Below are positions 25,325 through 35,208 of a DNA stretch of 64,000 nt, piece after piece (the first letter of the stretch is position 1; each line of letters starts with the position of its first letter). The position numbers and the translations under genes are program-made. Below the pieces are notes generated by a model. That model saw nothing but the letters and a program-made list of their open reading frames with translations. It was not told where the DNA came from and made no database searches. The DNA comes from Brochothrix campestris FSL F6-1037 (GTDB taxonomy: Bacteria > Bacillota > Bacilli > Lactobacillales > Listeriaceae): the NCBI RefSeq assembly GCF_000525915.1, contig NZ_AODH01000004.1, positions 1-64,000 on the forward strand, in the 5' to 3' direction.

Positions 25325-27024
25325 GCAAGATCACTCTTTGCGGCTAGATGAAAGTTCGATTTACTTGTATTGGAAAACGTTCAAGCAAAATGGTGGCACT
25401 GAAATTGTGAGTAAAAAGATTTACCGTACGTACCGAAAACTAGTGAAAGATTTACATGATGTCGAAGGTGAATATTATTATAGCCATGATCGTGCGCAGC
25501 ATGTTATTGACTTTATCGAAAAGTATTGCAAACACTCCAAAGGTAAAATGGGTGGAAAACCAATTGTTTTGGAATTATGGGAAAAAGCGATGTTGGCTTC
25601 TATCTTTGGTTTTATAGATATCGAAGGCAATCGGAAATACCAAAGAGCCATTTTGATTATTGGAAAAAAGAATGGTAAATCGTTAATCGCATCTGCAGTT
25701 GCACTTTATTTACAAGTTGCAGATGGTGAACCTGGTGCCGAAATATATGCGGTGGCCACAAAAAAAGACCAAGCAAAAATCATTTGGAATGAGTCGCGCA
25801 GCATGGTGCGTAAATCGCCGGCACTGCGTAAGCGAATCAAAACAAAAGTCGCTGAAATATCGAGTGAAGAATTTAATGATGGCGTTTATAAGCCGTTAGC
25901 CAGTGACAGTGATACGCTCGATGGTTTAAATGTTCATGGCGCATTGATGGATGAATTTCACCAGTGGAAACACGGCCGACCTCTTTATGACATTATTGTT
26001 GATGGTATAGCTGCCAGAGAGCAGCCACTTATTTTTATGACATCAACTGCAGGTGTTATTCGTGAAGATATTTACGATGAGATTTATGATGAAGCCGAGA
26101 TGACCATTTCAGGATATGACTTAGACGATGGATACTCCGATGAGAGGTCTATTTTTTTTTGTGTATGAATTGGATAAGCGAGAGGAATGGAAGGACGAGG
26201 ATTGTTGGAAAAAGGCAAATCCTGGACTGGGAACAATTAAAAACCTCCGAACCTTACGTGAAAAAGTAGGGAAAGCGAAACAAAACCTCCGGCTTGTTAA
26301 AAACTTAGTGTGTAAAGAGTTTAATATTCGTGAAACAGCCACAGAAAGTTGGCTAACCTTTAACGAGTTGAACAATGAAGCAACGTATGACCTCGCTAAA
26401 TTAAAGCCTCGTTATGGTGTGGGTGGTGTCGATTTATCTCGCACGACCGATTTAACGTGCGCCACAGTTATTTTTAGAGTTGCGGGGGATCCAACGATTT
26501 ATGTTAAACAAATGTATTGGCTCCCAGAAGATATTTTTCAAGAACGTATTCAAGACGATAGAATACCCTACGACAAGTGGAAAGATGCCGGACACTTAAG
26601 GTTGAGTCAAGGTAATAAAATTGACTATCGCGACATTACGGAGTGGTTTTTAGAAATACAAAACACGTATGACATCTATTTATTCAAAACGGGTTATGAC
26701 AATTGGAGCTCTACTTACTTTATTAAAGATATGGAGTCCAATTTTGGTAAAAACTCGATGGACCAAGTTATGCAAGGTAAACGAACGCTTTCAGGTCCAA
26801 TGCACAACTTAGGCGCAGATTTAGCCTCTAAAGTAATTAATTACAACAACAACCCTGTTCTGAAGTGGTGTATGTCGAATACAACGATTGAAGTGGATAG
26901 GAACGGAAACATTCAACCAGATAAAGGTAAAAATAAGAAACGTCGTATCGATGGATTAGCAAGTCTTTTAGACGCGTATGTTATTTACGAACGCTATCTG
27001 GAAGAATATGAGTCTGTCATTTGA
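25314..27024 (+). CDS. terL: Terminase large subunit, frameshifted
   Basis: DNA-packaging motor of about 569 aa. ATPase domain: Walker A GKKNGKSLIA (about residue 122), Walker B ALMDEFHQW (about 213), coupling motif FMTSTAG. The frame breaks at a nine-T run (26152-26160); one T less gives RSIFFVYELDKREEWKDE. The nuclease domain then begins with GVGGVDLSRTTDLTCATVIF, whose Asp is the first metal ligand; DNWSSTYF and the KGKNKKRRIDGLASLLDA segment complete it. GTG 25314 or 25317 is the start, overlapping terS by about 10 bp. Confidence 0.93.
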
Positions 27025-27043
27025 TGTGAAGGGCGGTGAGAAA

Positions 27044-28236
27044 TTGGGTTTGTTTAATTTTAAGAAGAAAACAAAAGAGAAAACGACAGAAGTCAGTTCA
27101 TATCAAATGATGAGTGACACCGGGACTGGTTATTATTCATGGAACGGTGACATTTACAAGTCTGATATTGTTCGGTCAGCAATGCGGCCTAAAGCACAGA
27201 CCATTGGTAAAGCCGTTGCTAAACATATGAAAAAAGATGCTGATGGTAAATTAATGGTGAACGACGATCCTTATATGCGCTTTTTATTGGAAGAACCGAA
27301 TGAGATGATGACCATGCAACTGCTACTTGAAAAATTAGCGAATCAACTTGAACTGAATGGGAATGCTTTTGCGTTAATCGATAGAGATGAGAATGGTTAT
27401 CCGGTTAGATTATATCCGCTAGTAGGTACGCAGTTCCGATTGTTACAAGGCGAACAAGGGACCTTATACTTAAACTGCTTTTTACTAACTGGCAAACAAT
27501 ACACGTTTAGATACGCTGATATCATCCATTTAAGAAAAGATTTTAATGATAATGATTACTTTGGCGATAGTTTAGCACCCGCATTGGCACCTTTGATGGA
27601 AATCGTTAGCACGACGGACCAGGGAATTGTTAAGGCCATCAAAAATTCTAATGTCATTCGTTGGCTATTGAAATTTAACCAGGTACTTCGTCCAGAAGAT
27701 ATTGAAGAAAATACAAAGGCATTCACAAAAAAGTTTTTTTATCGGAAGAAGCTGAATCTGGAGGAGCTGCCGGTGTAGATACAAAAGCAGAAGCTATTCA
27801 GATAGAGCCAAAAGATTATGTGCCGAATGAACGTCAAATGGCTGTGACTAAAGAGCGTATTTATTCATTGTTTAATTCAAATGAAAAGATAGTGCAATCT
27901 AAGTACACAGAAAACGAATGGATTAGTTACTATGAAAGCCAAATCGAACCGGTCTTGATGCAGTTATCCGGACAATTTTCAGTGAAGCTATTTAGTCGAC
28001 GTGATCGTTTTGACGGCAATTCAATTATTTTTGAATCATCAGCACTTACATTCGCGAGCATGAAAACAAAACTCGGATTAGCAGCATTAGTTGATCGCGG
28101 TGTTTTAACGCGTAACGAAATGAGGAGTTACTTTAACTTGTCACCTGTTGAAGGTGGTGATGTGATGGTCCTTCGATTAGATACAGCTACTTTGAGAGAA
28201 GGTAAAGGAGGTGATGAAGAAGATGCCGAAGATTAA
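27044..28236 (+). CDS. HK97-family portal protein, frameshifted
   Basis: Portal of about 398 aa forming the dodecameric head vertex. Start TTG 27044 (MGLFNFKKKTKEK) follows GGGCGGTGAG; the ORF reaches further left but with no support. Family hallmarks: DTGTGYYSWNGDIYKSDIVRSA, LEEPNEMMTMQLLLEKLANQ and the LNGNAFALIDRDENGYPVRLYPL region. At a seven-T run (27734-27740) a base appears missing; adding one gives KKFFLSEEAESGGAAGVDTK and joins the C-terminal half. Its end overlaps the protease gene. Confidence 0.92.
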
Positions 28237-28927
28237 AATTTCAGGTGTAATTATCCCTAATGATTATCAAGAATTGTATGACTGGCTTGAAATTGAAGGA
28301 ACAAGTCCACGAAAAGTGGCCGAAGCACTTGAAAGTAATGCGAATGAAGATGTTGACGTTGAAATAAACTCGCCGGGTGGCGATGTTTGGAGCGGGTCAG
28401 CTATTTACACAATGCTGAAGCAACATGAAAAAACAGTAACCGTTTCAATTGTTGGCTTGGCCGCAAGTGCCGCATCGGTTATTGCAATGGCTGGTGACGT
28501 TGTTAAGATGTCACCTACCGCACAATTCATGTGTCACAACGCTTCTGGTACGCTATCAGGCGACAAGAACGATATAGAGTCGGGCTTACAAAAGTTAAAG
28601 TCCGCTGACACGGCTATAAAAAATGCGTATATCATTAAAACAGGTTTATCAGACGTCGAGGTCCATGAAATGATGAATAAAACGACTTGGTTATCGGCGA
28701 ATGAAGCAAAAGAAAAAGGCTTTGTTGATCAGGTTATGTTTGAAGAAAAACAAGATTATGCATTTACTGCCAATTATGGCAATCTACCTTTCTCTGCCGA
28801 TAAAATAACTGAATTAAAATCCTTAATGGATAAAGAAAAAGGAGCAATTGCCAACGGCGGCGATGCTTCTTTTTTAGTGGCACAAAGTCGATTGAACCTA
28901 CTAAAAATTAGAAAAGAGGAGAAATAA
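28223..28927 (+). CDS. ClpP-like prohead maturation protease
   Basis: 234 aa from ATG 28223 (AAAGGAGG upstream; GTG 28211 and ATG 28214 overlap that site). ClpP fold: INSPGGDVWSGSAIYTML carries the oxyanion glycines, GLAASAASVIAMAG holds the catalytic Ser, and FMCHNASG the catalytic His; Asp follows near KSADTAIK. It processes the capsid delta domain. The gene lies between portal and capsid, as in other HK97-type phages. Confidence 0.95.
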   Translation: MPKIKISGVIIPNDYQELYDWLEIEGTSPRKVAEALESNANEDVDVEINSPGGDVWSGSAIYTMLKQHEKTVTVSIVGLAASAASVIAMAGDVVKMSPTAQFMCHNASGTLSGDKNDIESGLQKLKSADTAIKNAYIIKTGLSDVEVHEMMNKTTWLSANEAKEKGFVDQVMFEEKQDYAFTANYGNLPFSADKITELKSLMDKEKGAIANGGDASFLVAQSRLNLLKIRKEEK

Positions 28928-28929
28928 TT

Positions 28930-30162
28930 ATGACTAAACAAGAATATTTAGCAAAACGAACTGCAATGGTGAATGAAGCGCAAGGGCTTTTAGATGCATC
29001 TAATCCAGAAGACGCTAATCTTAAAATGAAAGAAATTGAAGTGTTGGATGCTCAATTTGAAGAATCTGCAAAAATGGCAGCGAACTTAGCGGCATTAGAT
29101 AACAAGGTGCAAAGTCATAATCCGATTAATGGTCTAGAAAACGTGAGCCAAATCGGTCAGGCAGATTTGTCTACCGCAGTGGGTCCAGCTTTAGGTAATG
29201 CGTCTTATGAAGAAGTGTTTGCAAAGGTTTTGATGGGTCGCGATTTAACAAATTTAGAAATTGAAGAATACGAGCGAATGAACAATACAACATACGTACA
29301 TCAAGCAAAAGACCAAGAAATTCTTGTTCCAGAAACAGTTGTAGGTAACATTATTGGTTTGATTAGCGCGCGTCATCCGTTCTTTGGCGAAGTTCAAAAA
29401 TTGAACATTCCTGGTAAAATCTCAGTAAAAAAACATACTGAAATTACTGAAGGTGATGCTGCTTTTGTAGATGAAGGCGAAGAAGGAAATGACGAAAAGA
29501 ACAAATTCGAAGAAATTGTCTTGAGCGGATTTGAAGTTGTTAAAAATGTAACAATCTCATTTAAATTAGAAGCCATGAGCATCAAAGAATTTACAGCTTA
29601 CATTCAAAGAGAAATTGCGACACGAATCGGCCATACCTTAGGAAAAGGCATTTTCACCGGGACCGGAGTTAAACAACCGAAAGGTGTATTAGTAGAACTC
29701 GCAGGCACCTCTCAGACGATGGAAACAAGCGAAGGTGGAAAAGTTAGTTATACAGATTTAACAAGCATGCGTTCGAAAATTGCGTCTGATTTTTCAGATG
29801 GATTAAAGTATTATGCGAAATCAGAGACGATTTGGAATCAATTAGCAAATGTCGTTGATCAAACGGGACGTGCCATTTTCATTCCAGTGCCATCTGCCGG
29901 CGGAGTCGGTACAATCTTCGGTGTTCCAGTTGTTGAAGATGATGGCGTTCCAACAGATGAAATCGTTCTAGGGAACCCAGCTAACGGTATTATCTGCAAC
30001 ACCAATAAACCACTCTCAATCGAAACAGAACGTCATCTTAAAAAACGCGAGACCTTGTATCAAGGCCATACCATTATTGACTGGTCAGTAACACAAGAAA
30101 AAGCCTTCGCACATCTTACATTAAAAGCTGTAGAAGAACCAACACCGCCGTCGGGGGAGTAA
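28930..30162 (+). CDS. HK97-type major capsid protein
   Basis: 410 aa. Residues about 1-95 are a helical scaffold-like delta domain (EYLAKRTAMVNEAQGLLDAS) removed by the upstream protease; from about 120 the HK97 fold begins (VPETVVGNIIGLISARHPFF). RTAMVNEAQ and ETLYQGHTIIDWSVTQEKAF are conserved-type segments. ATG 28930 follows GAGGAGAAATAAT. A -1 shift at GGGGG (30153-30157), just before the stop, would add 49 residues with an HeH/LEM-like helix, as described separately. Confidence 0.95.
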   Translation: MTKQEYLAKRTAMVNEAQGLLDASNPEDANLKMKEIEVLDAQFEESAKMAANLAALDNKVQSHNPINGLENVSQIGQADLSTAVGPALGNASYEEVFAKVLMGRDLTNLEIEEYERMNNTTYVHQAKDQEILVPETVVGNIIGLISARHPFFGEVQKLNIPGKISVKKHTEITEGDAAFVDEGEEGNDEKNKFEEIVLSGFEVVKNVTISFKLEAMSIKEFTAYIQREIATRIGHTLGKGIFTGTGVKQPKGVLVELAGTSQTMETSEGGKVSYTDLTSMRSKIASDFSDGLKYYAKSETIWNQLANVVDQTGRAIFIPVPSAGGVGTIFGVPVVEDDGVPTDEIVLGNPANGIICNTNKPLSIETERHLKKRETLYQGHTIIDWSVTQEKAFAHLTLKAVEEPTPPSGE

Positions 30163-30311
30163 CACCCCCTCTTGAAAAAGAGGTGATTACCCCTAACGAA
30201 AGTTGGACGGTCGCACAAATTAAAACGTGGTTAGATGAGCGAGAGATTGAATACGTTCCAAGCGATAATAAAGCAACGTTGTTATCGAAGGTGGGCGTTG
30301 AAAATGTCTGA
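30151..30311 (+). CDS. Capsid C-terminal extension by -1 frameshift (HeH domain)
   Basis: In the -1 frame the sequence after GGGGG reads GVTPPLEKEVITPNESWTVA, then QIKTWLDEREIEYVPSDNKA and TLLSKVGVENV: a HeH/LEM-like helix-extension-helix motif found in phage structural proteins. It has no good start of its own. Six bases of GC-rich stem (CCTCTT-GAAA-AAGAGG, 30168-30183) lie 10 nt after the slip site, a standard arrangement for -1 frameshifting. A single missing base (assembly error) would give the same fusion. Confidence 0.65.
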
Positions 30312-30570
30312 TGATTTAATAGCAAAACTGAAAGGCCACATTCAACTAGAAGGGGACATGGACGAATCCATGCTCCCTTTTTATGTTGAGGCCGCTACAA
30401 ACTATGTGAATAAATCTACAGGTTCTGATGAGCCTTATTTAATTGTGATGATTGCGGCTTTGATGTTTGAATATCGTGTGTCAGAAGATGGCTTAAAGAA
30501 AGCGCTAAAAGCAGTCGAGCCATTATTAATTTTGGAGGTGTTAGCCGGTGGCAAAACGTCTGACAAATAG
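30304..30570 (+). CDS. Head-tail connector protein (HK97 gp6-like)
   Basis: 88 aa from ATG 30304. Helical protein (DDLIAKLKGHIQLEGDMDES, then EAATNYVNKSTGSDEPYLIV) matching the pattern of gp6-like connectors that attach to the portal ring. It overlaps the end of the capsid extension frame and the start of the next gene. Confidence 0.8.
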   Translation: MSDDLIAKLKGHIQLEGDMDESMLPFYVEAATNYVNKSTGSDEPYLIVMIAALMFEYRVSEDGLKKALKAVEPLLILEVLAGGKTSDK

Positions 30571-30874
30571 GTTGAAGTGGCGTGCAGCGTTGATGGAAAT
30601 TATAGCTGATAAAGATGCCAACGATCGTCCAACACAGACGTATCGAAAGAAACGTGATTTGTTGTATGAAGAACTTGGTATTTTAGCAGAAGAAAAATAT
30701 CTATCACAACAAGCTAAAACAAATGTTGTTTTACGTATAAAAGTACGATGGGACCCCTTGATCACTGAAAAAAAGTCAGCCGTATGTATCAATGATGTCA
30801 ATTACAACATTACACGTATCTTTACAAACAGGACATTGCGAGAAATGGAGTTGAGTTTGGCTTATGTCGATTAG
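30548..30874 (+). CDS. Head closure / head-tail adaptor protein
   Basis: 108 aa from GTG 30548 (GGAGGTG upstream). Beta-rich with the TNRLKWRAALMEI N-terminus and VLRIKVRWDPLITEKKSAVC/INDVNYNITRIF of SPP1 gp16-type head completion proteins. Position after the connector is as expected. Confidence 0.8.
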   Translation: MAKRLTNRLKWRAALMEIIADKDANDRPTQTYRKKRDLLYEELGILAEEKYLSQQAKTNVVLRIKVRWDPLITEKKSAVCINDVNYNITRIFTNRTLREMELSLAYVD

Positions 30875-31202
30875 CAGTAAAGAATTTGTCATGTTACTAA
30901 AAAAGACACCTTTTCCAGTGTTTCGAGATAAAGCGCCCAGCAACACCGCTTATCCGTATATCGTTTACACGTATATTAATCAAGACTACAAGCGCGCATC
31001 AGGGTCAATATACAGGGTGTTTCCTAAGTACCAAGTGTCATTGTTTACGACTGGAGTCGAAGATGAATTTAAAGCGATTAGAGATGCTCTGAACGAAAGA
31101 AAGGTCCTTTTTTCACCGATGAATAGTATTCAAGGTGATGAAAACGATGAGACGGTGACTAATTTCTATATAACGGTTGGATGTGTTGAAGATGTCGTCT
31201 GA
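30864..31202 (+). CDS. Tail completion / tail terminator-like protein
   Basis: 112 aa overlapping the adaptor gene by 11 bp. FRDKAPSNTAYPYIVYTYIN and SIYRVFPKYQVSLFTTG, then FKAIRDALNERKV resemble DUF3168-like or gp10/tail-terminator folds that cap the tail tube. Exact subfamily is uncertain because order of these two genes varies. Confidence 0.65.
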   Translation: MSISSKEFVMLLKKTPFPVFRDKAPSNTAYPYIVYTYINQDYKRASGSIYRVFPKYQVSLFTTGVEDEFKAIRDALNERKVLFSPMNSIQGDENDETVTNFYITVGCVEDVV

Positions 31203-31567
31203 TGGCAATGGTTTTGCAGGAATGGCCGATTATTTAGGCAAGTTATCTGATGTGGCCGAAAGTGACATTACATTGAAATCGCTAGAAGAAGCCGCGACCT
31301 ACTATGTCGAACAAATGATACCACGAATTCCAAAAAGTCTTAAGACAAAAAAAACACATGCGTGATCACGTGAAAGTCATCATCGAAAATGAACAAATTA
31401 GAGTCGTATTTGAAGATACGGCTTTTTATTGGCGTTTTGTTGAAAACGGTACGGTCAATCAACGTGCACAAAGTTTCGCTTCAGGAACCTATGCGCAAAA
31501 CAAAACAAAAATTGAAAGTTTAATGAGTAAACAACTATTAAAGGAGATGAGTAATTATGGCCGCTAA
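31192..31567 (+). CDS. HK97 gp10-like protein, frameshifted
   Basis: ATG 31192; an eight-A run (31347-31354) breaks the frame. With one A less it reads PKSLKTKKHMRDHVKVIIEN, total about 125 aa. The AFYWRFVENGTVNQRAQSFA segment near the C-terminus is typical of HK97-gp10 family tail components. It overlaps the tail terminator gene and the major tail gene. Confidence 0.85.
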
Positions 31568-32189
31568 TCAAAAAGTGTATTTTGAAGGCATTGATGACAT
31601 CATGATTGTCATGATGAAAGAAGAAGATACGATTGCAACACCACCGGTTTATGACGAGCAACTGTATCGTTTACCGATTGCTACTAAGTTAGGTGTTAAA
31701 GGGAACGGTTCAACTAAAGTGAAGTATGCCTCTAGTAAGGTTTTTCGTCGTGTTAGTCGCGAAACCGAACATGAATTATCACTGGAGCATGTCGGTATTC
31801 CAATCGAAGTGCTCGATAAGATACAAAATGTCATTTCAAATAAAGGTGTCGTATTTAAACGTGCGATGGCCACTGAGTTACCTTATTTTGCCTTCGGTTT
31901 TATCGGCCGAATTAGTGATGGTGAGCGAATGGCTGTTTGGTATCCAAAAGTTCAAATGGTTAATGCGACGGAGTCTGAATACGTCACTGCTGAAGAAGAT
32001 GACGAGATTAAAGATGTTAAAGCGACATTTACTGCGGGCGCTTTATTATTTAATGATGTCTTGAATTCAGCGTATGACAGCACTCGCATGGATACAGATA
32101 TGATTGATCTCGCAACGTTTATTGAAGAACCAATCTACGAAGAAAAACAATTAAATATTCCAGAACCACCTGCTGGAGGTGATGAATAA
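31557..32189 (+). CDS. Major tail (tube) protein
   Basis: 210-aa protein resembling phi13-type major tail proteins. Beta-rich N-terminal two thirds (VYFEGIDDIMIVMMKEEDT, YRLPIATKLGVKGNGSTKVK) and an acidic C-terminus (FIEEPIYEEKQLNIPEPP). Strong AAAGGAGATG site upstream. It forms the hexameric tube rings. Confidence 0.88.
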   Translation: MAANQKVYFEGIDDIMIVMMKEEDTIATPPVYDEQLYRLPIATKLGVKGNGSTKVKYASSKVFRRVSRETEHELSLEHVGIPIEVLDKIQNVISNKGVVFKRAMATELPYFAFGFIGRISDGERMAVWYPKVQMVNATESEYVTAEEDDEIKDVKATFTAGALLFNDVLNSAYDSTRMDTDMIDLATFIEEPIYEEKQLNIPEPPAGGDE

Positions 32190-32554
32190 TGGCCAAACTA
32201 TCAGATTTAGTTAACGTCAGTCATAACAGTGACGTAGTTACCATTCAAAAGGCTGAAATTCCTATTTCATTTGGGATGGAGTCAATGGAGTATATCGGTG
32301 ATGTATACGGTGAATATGCCCAGTTTGAGCGGGACATTAATGAATTTCTGAAAGAAGGAACCATTACTTTTAAAAGTTCAACATTGAAAATTATACGTGC
32401 ATTGATTTACGGAATGGTGCGCTCCGGTGGAACAGAATGTACACCGGAAGAATTAAATGCGTCTATGCCATTTAATACGCTACCAGCTATTTTTGAAACA
32501 TGTCTGGATGTATTTACGCGCCAGAATTTTCAGGAGTCTGACTTAAAAAAATAA
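32189..32554 (+). CDS. Tail assembly chaperone G
   Basis: 121-aa helical protein. ATG overlaps the major tail stop by one base. It ends DLKK-stop at a slippery A AAA AAA. In lambda-type tails the G protein and a longer G-T fusion chaperone the tape measure. Its place between major tail and tape measure, and the slip site, support the role. Confidence 0.85.
   Translation: MAKLSDLVNVSHNSDVVTIQKAEIPISFGMESMEYIGDVYGEYAQFERDINEFLKEGTITFKSSTLKIIRALIYGMVRSGGTECTPEELNASMPFNTLPAIFETCLDVFTRQNFQESDLKK
32546..32554 (+). other. Programmed -1 frameshift site (G to GT)
   Basis: The 0-frame codons TTA AAA AAA TAA contain the canonical heptamer A AAA AAA. A -1 slip yields LKKIMKVTNEQQKKTDATSE and bypasses the stop, producing the G-GT fusion. 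The run has seven A. Confidence 0.8.
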
Positions 32555-32790
32555 TGAAAGTCACGAACGAACAACAGAAGAAAACAGATGCAACGTCCGA
32601 GGAATTAGTTACCCCCTGGGACGTTTATTTGCATGTTGCGGTGTCCCTCCTACATTGGGATATCGCTTTTTTTCTTAAAGCATCTCCTCGTTTTTGGCTT
32701 GTTTCATACATTAAATATTTGGAAATGCAAAATGGTGAACTTTTTGAAGAAGAACAGGTACTCACTATTGATAAAGGCTCGTTTTGGTAG
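32554..32790 (+). CDS. Tail assembly chaperone T part (expressed as GT fusion)
   Basis: 78 codons in the -1 frame. The apparent ATG directly at the slip site lacks a ribosome binding site, so it is probably only translated by frameshifting. Hydrophobic middle (LHVAVSLLHWDIAFFLKASP) and the short acidic tail are typical of the T segment. Confidence 0.8.
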   Translation: MKVTNEQQKKTDATSEELVTPWDVYLHVAVSLLHWDIAFFLKASPRFWLVSYIKYLEMQNGELFEEEQVLTIDKGSFW

Positions 32791-32802
32791 GAGGTGAAAA
32801 AA

Positions 32803-35208
32803 GTGGGGACAAAAGAAGAAAACGTCGTACTTAATTTCAAGCAGACCGGTCAAGTAGAGTTTGCACAAAATGCGAAACAACTAAATAAAATCATGAACGA
32901 AGCCGCGCAAAAATACAGAATGCAAACGAATGCGATGGGCACTGATGCCACCGCCACCGATCGATTGAAAGCGACGAAAGAAAAGTTAACACGACAAATC
33001 GAAGCAGGAACCAAGCGAACTGAAAAATTACGCCAAGAATACGAAAAATCAGTTAAAGAAACAGGCGCCTACTCTGATAAATCACTTAAATTACATGGGC
33101 AGTTAGCCAAGTCTGACAGCGCTGAAAAAGTATTAAAAGACTCGCTCGCAAAGACAAACCAAGAGTTAAAGAAGCAAGCGATTTACAGCGATGAACTAAA
33201 AGAAAAATTAAACAAAATGACTGAAGTTGGCAATAAAATGAAAAGTGTCGGGAAAACGATGTCGATGTATGTCACTGCGCCAATCGTTGCAGGTGTCGGT
33301 CTATCAATTAAGGCAGCTTCTGACTTCGAAAGTTCGTTCGCTGGTGTAAAGAAAACGGTGGATGAGGTTGTTGATAAGAACGGTAAAGTAACACTTTCTT
33401 ATAAAGACCTTGAAGATGGTATTCGTAAAATGGCATTAGAAATACCTGCAGCAACGACTGAAATAAATGCAGTTGCTGAATCGGCTGGCCAATTAGGTAT
33501 TAAAACGGAGAACGTTCTTTCGTTCACTCGGACGATGATTGATATGGGGCAAGCGACAAACATGAGTTCTGAGGATGCGGCCACCGCATTAGCAAAATTA
33601 GCGAATATCACGCAAATGCCACAAGAGAACTTTGATAAGTTAGGCTCGTCAATTGTTAATTTAGGGAACAACATGGCAACGACAGAGTCTGATATTGTCG
33701 AAATGTCTTTGCGACTGGCTGGTAGTTCTAAACAGGCAGGCATGAGCGAGGACCAAATATTAGCATTGGCTGCGGCCATGTCGTCAGTTGGTATTAATGC
33801 TGAAGCCGGTGGTGGTTCTATGTCGCGCATCATGCAGAAAATCAATAGCGACGTGATGAGTGGTGCTGGAAACCTCGAAAACTTTGCAAGTGTTGCGAAC
33901 ATGAGTGCTTCTGACTTTCAGAAAGCGTGGAAAGAGGATGCATCGAGTGCACTTGTTTCATTTGTTGAAGGACTGGACTCGGCCGGTAAATCAGGCGAGG
34001 ATGTATCTGGCATTTTAAAAGACATGGGTATCCGTTCAACACAAGAAGTTGATACGATGCTACGTCTAGCTGGTGCCGGTGATGTACTAAGTGGCGCATT
34101 AGATACGTCGGCTGAAGGTTGGCGCGAAAACACAGCTCTCACTAAAGAAGCCGAGACACGCTATGCTACATTTGAGTCGAAACTTCAGATGGTTAAAAAT
34201 AAATTTTCTGACATTATGATTACTGTCGGAGGACCTTTTATGGATGCTGTTGCGGGAATGTTGGATGGATTAACACCGATACTGAATGTTATTTCTTCAA
34301 TCGCTACCAAGTTTGGTGAGGCTGACAAAAACACGCAACAAATGATTATGACGTTCGTTGGTATTGTAGCTGCTATTGGGCCGACCTTAATTATATTAGG
34401 TCAACTGGTAACTAGCGTTAGTGCGATTGTTCGAGTGGTTAAATCGCTACAGGTCGCTTTAGCATTAATGTCATTTAACCCGGTTGTTTTAGGAATTGGG
34501 TTATTAATTGCTGCGTTTGTTTTGTGTTACACAAAAATAGGCTGGTTCCGGGACGGCGTCAATATGTACATGAAAGGTGTTAAAGATATATTTGTCACGA
34601 TTCTCAAGTTTATATCCGGCTTTTTCAAGTCGTCTTTTGGCGGAATATTAACTACTGTCAGTGATGTTTTTTCTGCAATGAAACGCTATTTTAATGGAAT
34701 TATTGATTTTGTTGCGGGTGTCTTTACAGGTGACTGGTCCCGCGCTTGGGAAGGTCTCGTTAACATTTTCGGAGGCATCATGGACGGTTTAAGCGCGGTA
34801 TTCAAAGCGCCACTCAATGCTGTGATTGGTATGATTAATGGGTTTATTGGTGGTTTAAATCATATCAAGATACCGGACTGGGTGCCTAAATTTGGTGGGA
34901 ATAGCTTCTCAATCTCTCCAATTCCTTACCTTGCTAAAGGTGGTCATTTCTTAAATGGCCAAGCGATTGTAGGTGAAGCTGGACCGGAACTTGTTTCGAG
35001 TACAAATGGTAGAACTACCGTTACACCTCTATCTAATGATGAAAAAAGCAAAGGGATTGGTGGCAACCTTAAAGGAACAACCGTCGAACAACATGTTCAT
35101 ATTAACAGTATTAATACAGGTAGCATGAATGAGCTTGATCGTATGAATCGTGGCATTGCAAAAGCGGCACGTTTAAATAACTTCGGAGTAGGGAGGACGA
35201 ATGCGTGA
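32803..35208 (+). CDS. Tail tape measure protein
   Basis: 801 aa from GTG 32803 (AGGAGGTG 8 bp upstream). N-terminal coiled coil (residues about 10-150), then the PhageMin_Tail/TP901 core (SVGKTMSMYVTAPIVAGVGL, SFAGVKKTVDEV, GQLGIKTENVLSF), two hydrophobic membrane-penetration segments (about 510-545 and 555-580) and a C-terminal region ending LNNFGVGRTNA. Length predicts a short tail of about 120 nm. No peptidase domain was seen. Confidence 0.93.
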   Translation: MGTKEENVVLNFKQTGQVEFAQNAKQLNKIMNEAAQKYRMQTNAMGTDATATDRLKATKEKLTRQIEAGTKRTEKLRQEYEKSVKETGAYSDKSLKLHGQLAKSDSAEKVLKDSLAKTNQELKKQAIYSDELKEKLNKMTEVGNKMKSVGKTMSMYVTAPIVAGVGLSIKAASDFESSFAGVKKTVDEVVDKNGKVTLSYKDLEDGIRKMALEIPAATTEINAVAESAGQLGIKTENVLSFTRTMIDMGQATNMSSEDAATALAKLANITQMPQENFDKLGSSIVNLGNNMATTESDIVEMSLRLAGSSKQAGMSEDQILALAAAMSSVGINAEAGGGSMSRIMQKINSDVMSGAGNLENFASVANMSASDFQKAWKEDASSALVSFVEGLDSAGKSGEDVSGILKDMGIRSTQEVDTMLRLAGAGDVLSGALDTSAEGWRENTALTKEAETRYATFESKLQMVKNKFSDIMITVGGPFMDAVAGMLDGLTPILNVISSIATKFGEADKNTQQMIMTFVGIVAAIGPTLIILGQLVTSVSAIVRVVKSLQVALALMSFNPVVLGIGLLIAAFVLCYTKIGWFRDGVNMYMKGVKDIFVTILKFISGFFKSSFGGILTTVSDVFSAMKRYFNGIIDFVAGVFTGDWSRAWEGLVNIFGGIMDGLSAVFKAPLNAVIGMINGFIGGLNHIKIPDWVPKFGGNSFSISPIPYLAKGGHFLNGQAIVGEAGPELVSSTNGRTTVTPLSNDEKSKGIGGNLKGTTVEQHVHINSINTGSMNELDRMNRGIAKAARLNNFGVGRTNA

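Noticed and set aside
33399-33902. 167-aa minus-strand open frame inside the tape measure gene
   Set aside because: It lies fully within a well-supported gene and has no ribosome binding site; it looks like a codon-usage shadow.
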